This document shows, piece by piece, positions 7,748 through 15,365 of a DNA stretch of 37,104 nt (positions are counted from its first letter, which is position 1; every line of letters starts with the position of its first letter). This stretch comes from Bacillota bacterium (GTDB taxonomy: Bacteria > Bacillota_I > Bacilli_A > Acholeplasmatales > UBA5453), in NCBI GenBank assembly GCA_023436805.1, contig JAEZHT010000020.1, forward strand, positions 1-37,104, in the 5' to 3' direction. The position numbers were made by a program, and so were the translations under genes. A model generated the notes under the pieces. The model saw nothing but the letters and a program-made list of their open reading frames with translations. It was not told where the DNA came from and searched no databases.

Positions 7748-9112
7748 ATGGATGGCTTGTTAAGACGAATCAAAATCTTTTTGATCATTTTCATCAGCCT
7801 CCTGTCGCTCATGACGATTTTTGGTATTTATAGTCCATTATCGAGAACGATTGAAAAAGAAAAGCGGTTAAATTTCATCACAGCTGCCGAAATCTACCGT
7901 GATAAGGTTCAATCGTTCATTTCAACATCGCTTCAAGAAGCCAACATCATTGCTTCTAACTACGATACCAAAATGAAAATGAAACAATATTGGGAGGGTA
8001 CCATCGACCAAGCAGCAGTGACTGCTTATTTTACTGCGGCCTTTCCTGCCAATATGGCTTTGTTTGACCATGTCATCTACGCTGAAATAGGTACCAATCA
8101 ATTTGTTTTATCGACGTATGGTACACCTGTAGAAACCTATACGTATGATGACATCATCTATGATTTTTATGACCATGAATTGATACCATTAGAAAATAAG
8201 AACGTCTTACGTGTGACCTACCCAGTGACGATGAATGTCACCAACATTGGCTATTTAATGATTTATTTTGATTTAAGTGACACAGCGTCATCCAATGACA
8301 CGTTGTCATTCGAATTATTCAAAAATGATTCAGAACTACAAGCCATCTATACAGAAGGTAGAAGCCTGGTTGTAGACAATAAAATCGTTTATGTCCATGA
8401 AGACCACATCGATTATGTCGGTGCCTTTAATGGCAATCAAATCTTTTACGTCATCTCGATGGATAACAGTGACCTTTATGGGAACACCAATTCAATCGTC
8501 AAATACGTGGTCATCGCTTTGGTGATGATCATCATCATCTCGTTTGTCATATTCAATACCTTGATTTATCAAAAGGCAGATTTGATTGTCAAAGAAACCA
8601 ACACCTTGAAAGATGAAATCACCTTGATCGCTGATATCGATTCATTGACTGGCGCGTATTCAAGAAGTTACTTTGACCGCTACGCCAATGATTTTGAACA
8701 ACGCTATCATGCAGATTGGTTAGCAAGTCTCGTCATGATTGACTTTGATAACCTCAAAGCCATCAACGATACCTATGGTCATTTGGCGGGCGATATGGTT
8801 TTACAAAACATCTCTAAATTGATCAAAGAATCACTGCGCGCCAATGACCTATTCTTTAGGTTTGGTGGCGATGAATTTGTCATCATTTTAGAAGATTGTG
8901 AAGCCGACTTGGCTCAAAAGATTGCTAAAAGGTTGAATCACGACATCTTAAAATCCTCAGAATCCTTACCTTATATCGTATCGATTTCTTATGGGATTGC
9001 GAAACTGACACACAACAGTGATTTAAAGAAAGTCATCCATGAAGCCGATTTGAATATGTATCAAGATAAAAAACAAAAAAATAAAAAAGATTACGATTTA
9101 TTCGACGTTTAG
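7748..9112 (+). CDS. Membrane-anchored GGDEF diguanylate cyclase
   Basis: 454 residues. A transmembrane helix lies near residues 8-30, an extracellular sensor region of roughly 215 residues follows, a second helix sits at about 250-275, and then a linker and a GGDEF domain. The active-site GGDEF is at 373-377 and a canonical inhibitory RAND (RxxD) is at 364-367, so this cyclase should be feedback-inhibited by c-di-GMP, unlike its neighbour. The sensor region resembles no family I can name with confidence (Cache-like in length). AGGAG precedes the ATG and a terminator overlaps the stop. Confidence 0.93.
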   Translation: MDGLLRRIKIFLIIFISLLSLMTIFGIYSPLSRTIEKEKRLNFITAAEIYRDKVQSFISTSLQEANIIASNYDTKMKMKQYWEGTIDQAAVTAYFTAAFPANMALFDHVIYAEIGTNQFVLSTYGTPVETYTYDDIIYDFYDHELIPLENKNVLRVTYPVTMNVTNIGYLMIYFDLSDTASSNDTLSFELFKNDSELQAIYTEGRSLVVDNKIVYVHEDHIDYVGAFNGNQIFYVISMDNSDLYGNTNSIVKYVVIALVMIIIISFVIFNTLIYQKADLIVKETNTLKDEITLIADIDSLTGAYSRSYFDRYANDFEQRYHADWLASLVMIDFDNLKAINDTYGHLAGDMVLQNISKLIKESLRANDLFFRFGGDEFVIILEDCEADLAQKIAKRLNHDILKSSESLPYIVSISYGIAKLTHNSDLKKVIHEADLNMYQDKKQKNKKDYDLFDV

Positions 9113-9139
9113 ACCTCAACAATCTAAACGTTTTGTTTT
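9105..9139 (+). terminator. Terminator of the c-di-GMP operon
   Basis: ACGTTTAGA (contains the stop codon TAG) pairs with TCTAAACGT at 9123-9131, followed by TTTTGTTTT. The T-rich tail merges with the -10 box of the next gene (TATAAT 9139-9144). Confidence 0.8.
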
Positions 9140-9163
9140 ATAATAAGGGTAGGAGGTATGGCC

Positions 9164-9607
9164 ATGAAAAAATATGAAAAATGGATTTACCTTGGTTTAT
9201 ATGTGGTATTCACACTGATCTATCTTCAATTACTCTTTGGATTTGCCCGCTATGAAGGGGCGTCCGGCATTGTACTCTTTTTACTTACTATGATTTTATT
9301 CAATATCCTGTATGGTGTCTACGCAGTTAAGGTTAAAACCAACCCGACAGCTTTAGCGTTATCCATACTATATTTCATTTGGTTCACAGTGGCTTTCTTC
9401 TTTATTGAAACCGAAGGTGCGGTATTACTGCCAAGATATTCAATCCATTATTTATGGATCGATGGGGCGTACTACCCAGCGAAACTGACAGCACTGAATG
9501 GTTATTTTGAAACGGTGCTCGCGGTATCGGTTTACGTCATCCCATTATTATTGTTACTCAATATGGAACTCTTCAATAAATTCAAAAAGGACATCAAGAA
9601 AGGATAA
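9164..9607 (+). CDS. Small four-helix membrane protein, unknown
   Basis: 147 residues with four hydrophobic segments and a lysine-rich C-terminal end (KFKKDIKKG). I do not recognise the family. An ATG at 9158 is only one base from AGGAGG (9151-9156), so the ATG at 9164, seven bases away, is taken as start. TATAAT at 9139-9144 is a likely -10 box. It precedes a winged-helix protein by four bases and probably shares its transcript. Confidence 0.75.
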   Translation: MKKYEKWIYLGLYVVFTLIYLQLLFGFARYEGASGIVLFLLTMILFNILYGVYAVKVKTNPTALALSILYFIWFTVAFFFIETEGAVLLPRYSIHYLWIDGAYYPAKLTALNGYFETVLAVSVYVIPLLLLLNMELFNKFKKDIKKG

Positions 9608-9611
9608 TACC

Positions 9612-9791
9612 ATGGACGAACAAAACAAAGTTTTACAAGTATTAGAAGACGCAGGGATCCCGTTATCTCAAAAGGAAATCGAAGCCAAATCAGGTCTCGA
9701 TACCAAAGTCGTCGAAAAAGCCATGAAAGCACTGAAGAAAGAAGAAAAGATTGTTTCTAAAGTGCGTTGTAAATGGGAACCGAATCGTTAA
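9612..9791 (+). CDS. Small winged-helix DNA-binding protein
   Basis: 59 residues: VLQVLEDAGIPLSQKEIEAK followed by a recognition-helix-like SGLDTKVVEKAMKALKKEEK and a basic wing ending in KWEPNR. This is the shape of a minimal MarR/TrmB-like winged helix. AAGGA overlaps the end of the upstream membrane gene, seven bases before the ATG. No ligand domain is present. Its targets are unknown; autoregulation of the two-gene unit is possible. The same frame is open upstream, but without a ribosome site. Confidence 0.75.
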   Translation: MDEQNKVLQVLEDAGIPLSQKEIEAKSGLDTKVVEKAMKALKKEEKIVSKVRCKWEPNR

Positions 9792-9797
9792 TGTAAG

Positions 9798-9819
9798 TAT
9801 CCCTTTTGGGATATTTTTT
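9798..9819 (+). terminator. Intrinsic terminator
   Basis: TATCCC, loop TTTT, GGGATA, then six T. Confidence 0.88.
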
Positions 9820-9833
9820 CTAAGGAGGTACCG

Positions 9834-10835
9834 ATGGAACCAAAAATCAAAGCATTATTCGATGAATCGATGTTAGAAGGTGCGAAAACTCTTTATGATA
9901 TGGATGAAGGTTCACTCAAGCTTTTAGGTGGGTTTGAATCATTTGTCTATGAATACACGAAGCACCAACAAAGTTATATTCTGAAAGTGACACACAGTTC
10001 CCATAGAACCAAAGATCAAATCGATTCAGAGTTTGATTTCGTGAACTACTTATTTCTAAATGGTGGTAGGGTATCCAAACCAACCCTTACTCGTCATGGC
10101 AACTATACCCACAGAATCCCCCTTGATGAGGGTTATTTTACCTTGTCATCGACAGAAAAAGCGGTGGGCAATCGACCAACCGATATATTAAATAATCCTG
10201 ATTTGATGGATCAGTACGGTCAAACGATTGGTGGTTTTCACCACATCACGATGGGTTACCAACCTTCATTCAATATCGACAGAAGGTTCACCTGGTATGA
10301 AGACCCGTTGATTGTGGATTGTAAGAAATATTTAGATGAAACAGACCTATTTGTGTATGACGCCTTAATCTCTGTGATGAATCAAATCAAACAAATCCCA
10401 ATGACAAGTTCAAACTACGGGCTTATCCATACCGATATCCACCGTTCTAACTTCTTGGTGGATAATGAAAACCAGCTTACGGTATTTGATTTTGATGATG
10501 CAGCCTATTTCTATTTTATGAGTGACATAGCCATCGCGGTTTTTTATACTGTCTTTTTCAATCCTAATAGACAAAATGTTTCAAAGGATTTCATCATTCA
10601 ATTGATGAAAGGGTATATGAAGAAACACACCATCACCAAAAGAGATTTCAAGACACTCGATTTATTCTTTAGGTTGAGAATGATCATTTTATATGTGGCT
10701 TTGAAACGAAGTACACAAAAAACAGATCCTTTCACTGAAAAATATAACAACTTATACCTCAATCTTATCCGCGACAATCAACCATTTTTAGACCTCGATT
10801 TTGATAAGCTTTATGATGAAATCATTCAAAAGTAA
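9834..10835 (+). CDS. APH-fold phosphotransferase (small-molecule kinase)
   Basis: 333 residues of the aminoglycoside phosphotransferase / choline kinase superfamily. It has the catalytic loop HTDIHRSNFLVDN (Brenner motif HxDxxxxN) and the metal-binding FDFDDA, with an N-terminal ATP-binding lobe (YILKVTHSS). Family members phosphorylate hydroxyl groups on sugars, amino alcohols or antibiotics; the substrate here is open. It lies between a terminator and the GH5 gene, whose own promoter overlaps its end, so shared transcription with the GH5 gene is possible. AAGGAGGT precedes the ATG. Confidence 0.88.
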   Translation: MEPKIKALFDESMLEGAKTLYDMDEGSLKLLGGFESFVYEYTKHQQSYILKVTHSSHRTKDQIDSEFDFVNYLFLNGGRVSKPTLTRHGNYTHRIPLDEGYFTLSSTEKAVGNRPTDILNNPDLMDQYGQTIGGFHHITMGYQPSFNIDRRFTWYEDPLIVDCKKYLDETDLFVYDALISVMNQIKQIPMTSSNYGLIHTDIHRSNFLVDNENQLTVFDFDDAAYFYFMSDIAIAVFYTVFFNPNRQNVSKDFIIQLMKGYMKKHTITKRDFKTLDLFFRLRMIILYVALKRSTQKTDPFTEKYNNLYLNLIRDNQPFLDLDFDKLYDEIIQK

Positions 10836-10837
10836 TG

Positions 10838-10846
10838 TGATATAAT
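10838..10846 (+). promoter_or_regulatory. Extended -10 promoter for the GH5 gene
   Basis: TGaTATAAT (10838-10846) immediately after the kinase stop codon. No clear -35 box. Confidence 0.6.
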
Positions 10847-10866
10847 ACAGTAGGGAGAACGATATT

Positions 10867-11871
10867 ATGGCGAACATTAAAGGTGTTAATTTGGGTGGTT
10901 GGTTTGTCTTAGAAATGTGGATGAGACCTGCATTATTCGAAGGCTTATCCGGACCAGATGAAACCCACTTTATGCAACACCACAAAGACCCGCATGGGGC
11001 ATTAGAAGCACATTACCAAACCTTCATCACTGAAGAAGACTTTAAGTATTTAAAAGAACATGACGTCAAACAGGTGAGATTGCCTGTACCTTGGTGGTTT
11101 TTAGGGACTGAACTCTACCACCGTTCTAAAGAACACATCGACAGGGCTTTTGAATATGCCAATCGTTATGGCATTCAAATCTTGGTGGATTTACACACCG
11201 CACCTGGGTGTCAAAATGGGTTTGACAATGGTGGCATTACCGGTGTCATCGACTGGCCAAAAGACAAAAAGAACATCGATCAAACGATCGAAGTCTTGAA
11301 GTCATTGACACAACTCTATCATGAGAATGACGCCTTCTTAGGCATCCAAGTATTGAATGAACCACACAGTTCAATCGATATCGATATCATATTGGATTTT
11401 TATGAAAGAAGCTATAAAGCCATCCGTAAAATCACTCAAAAGCTGATTGTGTTCCATGACGCTTTTAGACCAAAACTGGATGTCTGGAAGACCTTCTTTA
11501 AAAACAAACAAAACGTCGCATTTGATTTACATTTATACCACTGTTTTGACCCTAAAATCTATAACGGCGGTGAACTCAATCATTTGAAGGTCGTACTTGA
11601 AGAACGCCATCAAATGATTCAAGACATCTCTAAGTTTGTCAGAGTCATTGTGGGAGAATGGTCCTTAGGTCTAAAAGAAAAACAAGAAGACTATAAAGAC
11701 GTCTTCTCACACGATATTTTTGTTAGACTATTGGCCGATGCACAGCTTTATGTGTATAACCAAGCGTATGGGTTTTATTTTTGGAGTTATCGAATTGACC
11801 GAAAATCTCATTTGAACTGGGATTTCAAACGCATGATTGAAGCTGAATTGTTACCAAAAAACTATAAATAA
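10867..11871 (+). CDS. Glycoside hydrolase family 5, exo-beta-1,3-glucanase-like, cytoplasmic
   Basis: 334 residues. The N-terminal GVNLGGWFVLEMWM...LFEG is the signature of the GH5 exo-1,3-glucanase group best known from fungi (GH5_9). The acid/base Glu165 is in VLNEPH and the nucleophile Glu264 in VGEWSL. There is no signal peptide, so it should act on short oligosaccharides or glycosides inside the cell. It sits between a small-molecule kinase and a DsrE-like protein. The exact linkage specificity cannot be fixed from sequence; glucocerebrosidase-like or beta-glucosidase activities occur in related groups. Confidence 0.88.
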   Translation: MANIKGVNLGGWFVLEMWMRPALFEGLSGPDETHFMQHHKDPHGALEAHYQTFITEEDFKYLKEHDVKQVRLPVPWWFLGTELYHRSKEHIDRAFEYANRYGIQILVDLHTAPGCQNGFDNGGITGVIDWPKDKKNIDQTIEVLKSLTQLYHENDAFLGIQVLNEPHSSIDIDIILDFYERSYKAIRKITQKLIVFHDAFRPKLDVWKTFFKNKQNVAFDLHLYHCFDPKIYNGGELNHLKVVLEERHQMIQDISKFVRVIVGEWSLGLKEKQEDYKDVFSHDIFVRLLADAQLYVYNQAYGFYFWSYRIDRKSHLNWDFKRMIEAELLPKNYK

Positions 11872-11885
11872 TAAAGGAGAATCCC

Positions 11886-12191
11886 ATGAAAGCACTGTTT
11901 CATATCGATGAGAGACATAAATGGCCGTTATTATCGATGAACATCAAAAACCTCCTTCAAGTGAGCCCAGTGATCAACATCGCTGTGATCATCAATTCGG
12001 AGGCGGTAGAATTATTCATTAAATCCACCGTGAAGCTTGAACCCAACGTGAAATATTACTTATGTGAGAACTCTTTAAAAACGAGAAATTTAAACCCAAA
12101 CGATATCTTGCCTGGCACAGAAATCGTGAAGAGTGGGGTGTATCAAATTGTCTTACTTCAAAACCAAGGCTATGCTTATATTAAACCGTAA
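11886..12191 (+). CDS. DsrE-like small protein (COG1416 type)
   Basis: 101 residues with a DsrE/DsrF-like alpha/beta pattern: KALFHIDE at the start, a conserved C-x-N-S-L segment (CENSL) and a VYQIVLLQNQGYAYIKP end. Relatives are small cytoplasmic proteins, some in sulfur transfer, but most of this subgroup has no assigned role. The Cys in CENSL could be the reactive residue. It follows the GH5 gene by 14 bases and ends at a terminator, so it belongs to the same unit. Confidence 0.78.
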   Translation: MKALFHIDERHKWPLLSMNIKNLLQVSPVINIAVIINSEAVELFIKSTVKLEPNVKYYLCENSLKTRNLNPNDILPGTEIVKSGVYQIVLLQNQGYAYIKP

Positions 12192-12209
12192 AAATCTTAC
12201 GGTTTTTTT
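12185..12209 (+). terminator. Intrinsic terminator of the GH5-DsrE unit
   Basis: ACCGTAA (overlapping the stop codon), loop, TTACGGT, then seven T. Confidence 0.88.
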
Positions 12210-12219
12210 CTTGTTGAAA

Positions 12220-12228
12220 TGTTATAAT
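12220..12228 (+). promoter_or_regulatory. Extended -10 promoter for the lipoprotein-nuclease cassette
   Basis: TGtTATAAT (12220-12228), 25 bases before the lipoprotein ATG. Confidence 0.6.
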
Positions 12229-12252
12229 TAAATCAATGATGAGGTTAATCCA

Positions 12253-12660
12253 ATGAAAAAAATATATATAATTATGGTCTTATTTCTCATAACACTGTCT
12301 GGCTGTCAACAAAGTGATTTGATTGTTCGTTACGCCGATAACTTGAATATCAAACAAGATGGGTTGATTTATGTTGTAGATGCATTTTATGAGAATGGGT
12401 CAAATTTGACCTTTAGAATCTCTATAGAAAACACGAACGATGAGTCACAAACAATCAAACTTGAAAATCTATTCATCACAAGGTTGAGTAATGATGTGGG
12501 TTACCCTGTCAATTGTCGTATATTCGATAATGAAGTTACGATATCAGCCAATTCGAAACAAAATTTATCGTGTGTGGTTGTTTTACCAACATCGATTGAG
12601 GATGAACATTACAAATTAACATTTAACAAGTTTGTTTTTAACTTGTTTGAAAAAAAGTAG
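12253..12660 (+). CDS. Lipoprotein, Ig-like (DUF4352-like) fold, unknown
   Basis: 135 residues. An N-terminal signal (MKKIYIIMVLFLITLSGC) ends in the lipobox LSGC, so the mature protein begins at Cys18 and is membrane-anchored outside. The remaining 118 residues are beta-rich, with features of DUF4352-type Ig-like domains (ISIENTNDESQTIKLENLFI, then a late LSCVVVLP strand); this assignment is tentative. It is AT-rich like the nuclease gene that follows 13-16 bases later, and they probably share a transcript. Whether it works with the nuclease is unknown. Confidence 0.8.
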   Translation: MKKIYIIMVLFLITLSGCQQSDLIVRYADNLNIKQDGLIYVVDAFYENGSNLTFRISIENTNDESQTIKLENLFITRLSNDVGYPVNCRIFDNEVTISANSKQNLSCVVVLPTSIEDEHYKLTFNKFVFNLFEKK

Positions 12661-12676
12661 ATTAGGAGGAAACATG

Positions 12677-13924
12677 ATGAATCCATTTTTAAGTTACTTT
12701 GAGAAAATGCACCTTTTAAAGCAATCAACAATTAGCAAAAAGGTGAGCACGAATGACGTTTACTATGATATTTTGGTGAAAAAATTGCCAAATATAATTA
12801 GCGGGTACATTAAGAACCCTAATATTGTCATCAAACCTGGTATTGGTCAAGGATTTTATGCAGATATACCTTGGATTTGCTTGTTATCAAATAATCTAAG
12901 CATAAGCCCCTCTGCACAAAAAGGTTTATATATCGTTCTTTTATTTGATAAAAATTGCGATTCTGTATATATTGCACTAAGTCAAGGAATAACGAATTTT
13001 AAGAATATGAAAATTAACGCATATCAACGCAATAACATAATTAAAAGAACGGTCAATTATTTTCAAAATGAACTTAAGGATGATTTTGTGAAACTTCATA
13101 ATTTTTCTATTAAACCAATGGATTTAGGAGCAGATATTTCTCAGCTAGCTAAAGGATATATTCAAACAACGATCATATCGAAAAAGTATAAATTATCATC
13201 ATTCAATGAAAATGATTTTGTTTCTTCACTGCAACTATTAGTAGATGAATACGAACAAATAATTGATTCTATTGGAAACAAATCTTATGACGATGTTATT
13301 CGTCTGATTAATCCTAATGATGGAATTGAAAAAATTGACGAAGCTTTAGAGGAAATCGATAAAGTCTTGAAGAAGAGTTTTGTAGAAGCAAGGGATCAAA
13401 AAAGAAAACCAATTCAAGTCCAAAAAGGATCTTTACGTTCAAGAAAATATCTTAGCATCACAGCAGAGAAAATATTTAGGAAGACAGATTACTTAGAACA
13501 AGCCAAGGATAATTATCAAACAGGATTGAAAGGTGAACAAATAGCACTAGAAATAGAAAGGATTAGACTAATTGACTTAGGTCTTGATCCGGATTTATAT
13601 ATTAAGTGGTGCTCGATAGAATCTGACAATTATGGTTATGATATAGAATCTGTTGATTTTATTCAAGGTGAACTTAAAAAAGTATTTATAGAAGTTAAGT
13701 CAACAAAAGATATAATGGATACTACTTTTTATGTGAGTAAGAACGAGTTATCAGTATCTAAAGAAAAAGATAAACAGTACAGAGTGTTTAGAATTTTTGA
13801 TATTACGTCTGTTAATCCTAAATATTACTACGTTGATGGATATTTCGAAGAGAATTTCTTTATCGACCCTTATACCTATACTGCTAAATACAAATATCAA
13901 ATTATCTATGACAAAAAGGCTTAA
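12677..13924 (+). CDS. McrB-N (DUF3578) + NO VEIN/DUF3883 nuclease-like protein
   Basis: 415 residues. The N-terminal half matches the MrcB-type N-terminal domain (DUF3578): a GIGQGFYADIPW segment near residue 57, then SAQKGLYIVLLF and VYIALSQGI. This domain binds modified DNA in some McrB relatives. A helical middle follows. The C-terminal DUF3883 (NO VEIN) domain has NYQTGLKGEQIALEIERIRL and a PD-(D/E)XK nuclease core, GYD (Asp322) and EVK (Glu339, Lys341). There is no GTPase or helicase, so it would be a single-protein modification-dependent endonuclease; that is inference. The ATG at 12677 is seven bases from AGGAGG; the adjacent ATG at 12674 is also possible. The gene is visibly more AT-rich (many ATA, AAA) than its neighbours, which suggests transfer. 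Confidence 0.82.
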   Translation: MNPFLSYFEKMHLLKQSTISKKVSTNDVYYDILVKKLPNIISGYIKNPNIVIKPGIGQGFYADIPWICLLSNNLSISPSAQKGLYIVLLFDKNCDSVYIALSQGITNFKNMKINAYQRNNIIKRTVNYFQNELKDDFVKLHNFSIKPMDLGADISQLAKGYIQTTIISKKYKLSSFNENDFVSSLQLLVDEYEQIIDSIGNKSYDDVIRLINPNDGIEKIDEALEEIDKVLKKSFVEARDQKRKPIQVQKGSLRSRKYLSITAEKIFRKTDYLEQAKDNYQTGLKGEQIALEIERIRLIDLGLDPDLYIKWCSIESDNYGYDIESVDFIQGELKKVFIEVKSTKDIMDTTFYVSKNELSVSKEKDKQYRVFRIFDITSVNPKYYYVDGYFEENFFIDPYTYTAKYKYQIIYDKKA

Positions 13925-13941
13925 TCACAAAGCCTTTTTTT
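13915..13941 (+). terminator. Terminator of the lipoprotein-nuclease cassette
   Basis: AAAGGCTT (overlapping the stop), loop, AAGCCTTT, ending in a run of seven T. Confidence 0.88.
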
Positions 13942-13976
13942 CAATTAAATATAAAAAATTTCACTTGATTAGATAG

Positions 13977-14006
13977 TGGTTATAAAAACCATATAACTAT
14001 GTTATA
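13977..14006 (+). promoter_or_regulatory. Two abutting palindromes over the amino acid operon promoter
   Basis: TGGTT-N5-AACCA (13977-13991) is followed without gap by TATAAC-TAT-GTTATA (13992-14006), which overlaps the -10 box. They lie where a repressor or activator would bind. Confidence 0.45.
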
Positions 14007-14008
14007 AT
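14000..14008 (+). promoter_or_regulatory. Extended -10 promoter of the branched-chain amino acid operon
   Basis: TGtTATAAT, with the hexamer TATAAT at 14003-14008 and the TG just before it. No clear -35 box is present. The start site should be near 14015, inside the cre-like site. Confidence 0.65.
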
Positions 14009-14012
14009 ACCA

Positions 14013-14028
14013 ATGTAAACGCTTTTAT
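14013..14028 (+). promoter_or_regulatory. cre-like site (CcpA operator candidate)
   Basis: ATGTAAACGCTTTTAT matches the Bacillus cre consensus WTGNAARCGNWWWCAW at all but one position (T for C at position 14). It overlaps the predicted transcription start, the usual position for catabolite repression. Confidence 0.6.
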
Positions 14029-14048
14029 TTCGAAGGGAGAAATTTAAC

Positions 14049-15131
14049 ATGAATGAATTTAAAGTTTTTGAGTACATGGAAAAACACAAGTACGAACAAG
14101 TAGTCTATTTCTATGATAGAACTACAGGCTTAAAAGGTATTACGGTGATTCATAATACCACATTGGGGCCAGCCCTTGGTGGCACTAGAATCTGGAATTA
14201 TGAATCAGAAGACGCAGCAGTTATGGACTGCTTAAGACTCGCTAGAGGAATGACCTATAAAGCTGCAGCTGCAGGGTTAAACCTTGGTGGTGGTAAAACC
14301 GTATTGATTGGAGATGCTACCAAAGTTAAGAGCGAAGCGTATTTCAGAGCATTAGGTAGATATGTACAATCCTTAAATGGTCGTTACATCACCGCTGAAG
14401 ACGTTAATACCAGCACCAAAGACATGAGTTATGTCCATATGGAAACAGACTTCGTTGTCGGATTAGAAGGTAAATCGGGGAACCCATCCCCTGTCACTGC
14501 TTTAGGTGCCTTATATGGTATCAAAGCATCCTTAAAGTATCGTTTTGGTAATGAAGACATTTCCAAATACACATTCGCAGTTCAAGGCGCAGGTCAAACA
14601 GGTTATTACCTCATCAACCACCTCGTTGAATTGGGTGCGAAGAAGATTTATTTCTCAGAAATTAACCCTAAATACATTGAAAGAATGAAAAACGAACATC
14701 CAGAAGTGGAATTCGTGAACCCGGATCAAATCTATGGCTTGGATGTCGATGTATTCTCTCCATGCGCATTAGGTGGCGTACTCAACAATCAAACTATCCC
14801 ACAAATCAAAGCGAAAATCATTGCAGGTACTGCCAATAACGTCTTACTAGATGAAGATATCCATGGTCCAATGATCAAAGAACGTGGCATTTTATATGCC
14901 CCAGACTTTGTCATCAACGCGGGTGGATTAATCAACGTCTACGTTGAATTGATGAACTGGCCTCAAGAAAAGGCTCATGCAGATGTTAAATTGATTTATG
15001 ATCGTCTATTAGAAATCTTTGAAATCTCAAAAGTTCAAGATATCCACACTCAACAAGCAGCCAAAGTGTTTGCGAAAAACAGAATCGAAACCATTAAAAA
15101 CTTACACGATAACTATATACCCAAAAGATAA
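14049..15131 (+). CDS. Leucine/branched-chain amino acid dehydrogenase (Glu/Leu/Phe/Val family)
   Basis: 360 residues, the usual length. It oxidatively deaminates leucine, valine or isoleucine to the 2-oxoacid with NAD+. The substrate domain has LGPALGGTRIW, the MTYK (Lys71) substrate lysine and the catalytic GGGK (Lys83). The nucleotide domain shows the AVQGAGQTGYYL Rossmann loop. INAGGLINVYVEL near residue 297 is typical of leucine dehydrogenases. It is the first gene of a five-gene operon with a four-subunit oxoacid:ferredoxin oxidoreductase, which would use the oxoacids it makes. GGGAG lies nine bases before the ATG. Confidence 0.93.
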   Translation: MNEFKVFEYMEKHKYEQVVYFYDRTTGLKGITVIHNTTLGPALGGTRIWNYESEDAAVMDCLRLARGMTYKAAAAGLNLGGGKTVLIGDATKVKSEAYFRALGRYVQSLNGRYITAEDVNTSTKDMSYVHMETDFVVGLEGKSGNPSPVTALGALYGIKASLKYRFGNEDISKYTFAVQGAGQTGYYLINHLVELGAKKIYFSEINPKYIERMKNEHPEVEFVNPDQIYGLDVDVFSPCALGGVLNNQTIPQIKAKIIAGTANNVLLDEDIHGPMIKERGILYAPDFVINAGGLINVYVELMNWPQEKAHADVKLIYDRLLEIFEISKVQDIHTQQAAKVFAKNRIETIKNLHDNYIPKR

Positions 15132-15143
15132 GGAGTGATTCTA

Positions 15144-15365
15144 TTGGCTAAGTATCAACTCGATTTTAACAACGATGCCTGCAAGGGCTGCGAACTGTGC
15201 GTCAACAGTTGTCCTGTTAAAATTTTGGGTATGTCCAATACCCGCATGAATGCCTCTGGTTACGCACTCGTGGATGTATTAGACATCGACAAGTGCATTG
15301 GTTGTACATTTTGTGCAATCATTTGTCCAGATTCTGTCATTAAGGTGGTAAAAAACGATGCCTAA
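15144..15365 (+). CDS. 2-oxoacid:ferredoxin oxidoreductase, delta (2x[4Fe-4S]) subunit
   Basis: 73 residues with two four-cysteine cluster motifs, CKGCELCVNSCP and CIGCTFCAIICP, the electron-transfer subunit of Vor/Kor/Por-type enzymes. The frame is open from a GTG at 15135, but that codon overlaps the AAGGAG ribosome site (15130-15135). The start is therefore taken as TTG at 15144, eight bases away. It overlaps the alpha gene by eight bases. Confidence 0.9.
   Translation: MAKYQLDFNNDACKGCELCVNSCPVKILGMSNTRMNASGYALVDVLDIDKCIGCTFCAIICPDSVIKVVKNDA

Noticed and set aside
12632..12676. Longer start for the nuclease gene, inside the lipoprotein gene
   Set aside because: No ribosome site; AGGAGG at 12664-12669 points to 12674 or 12677.
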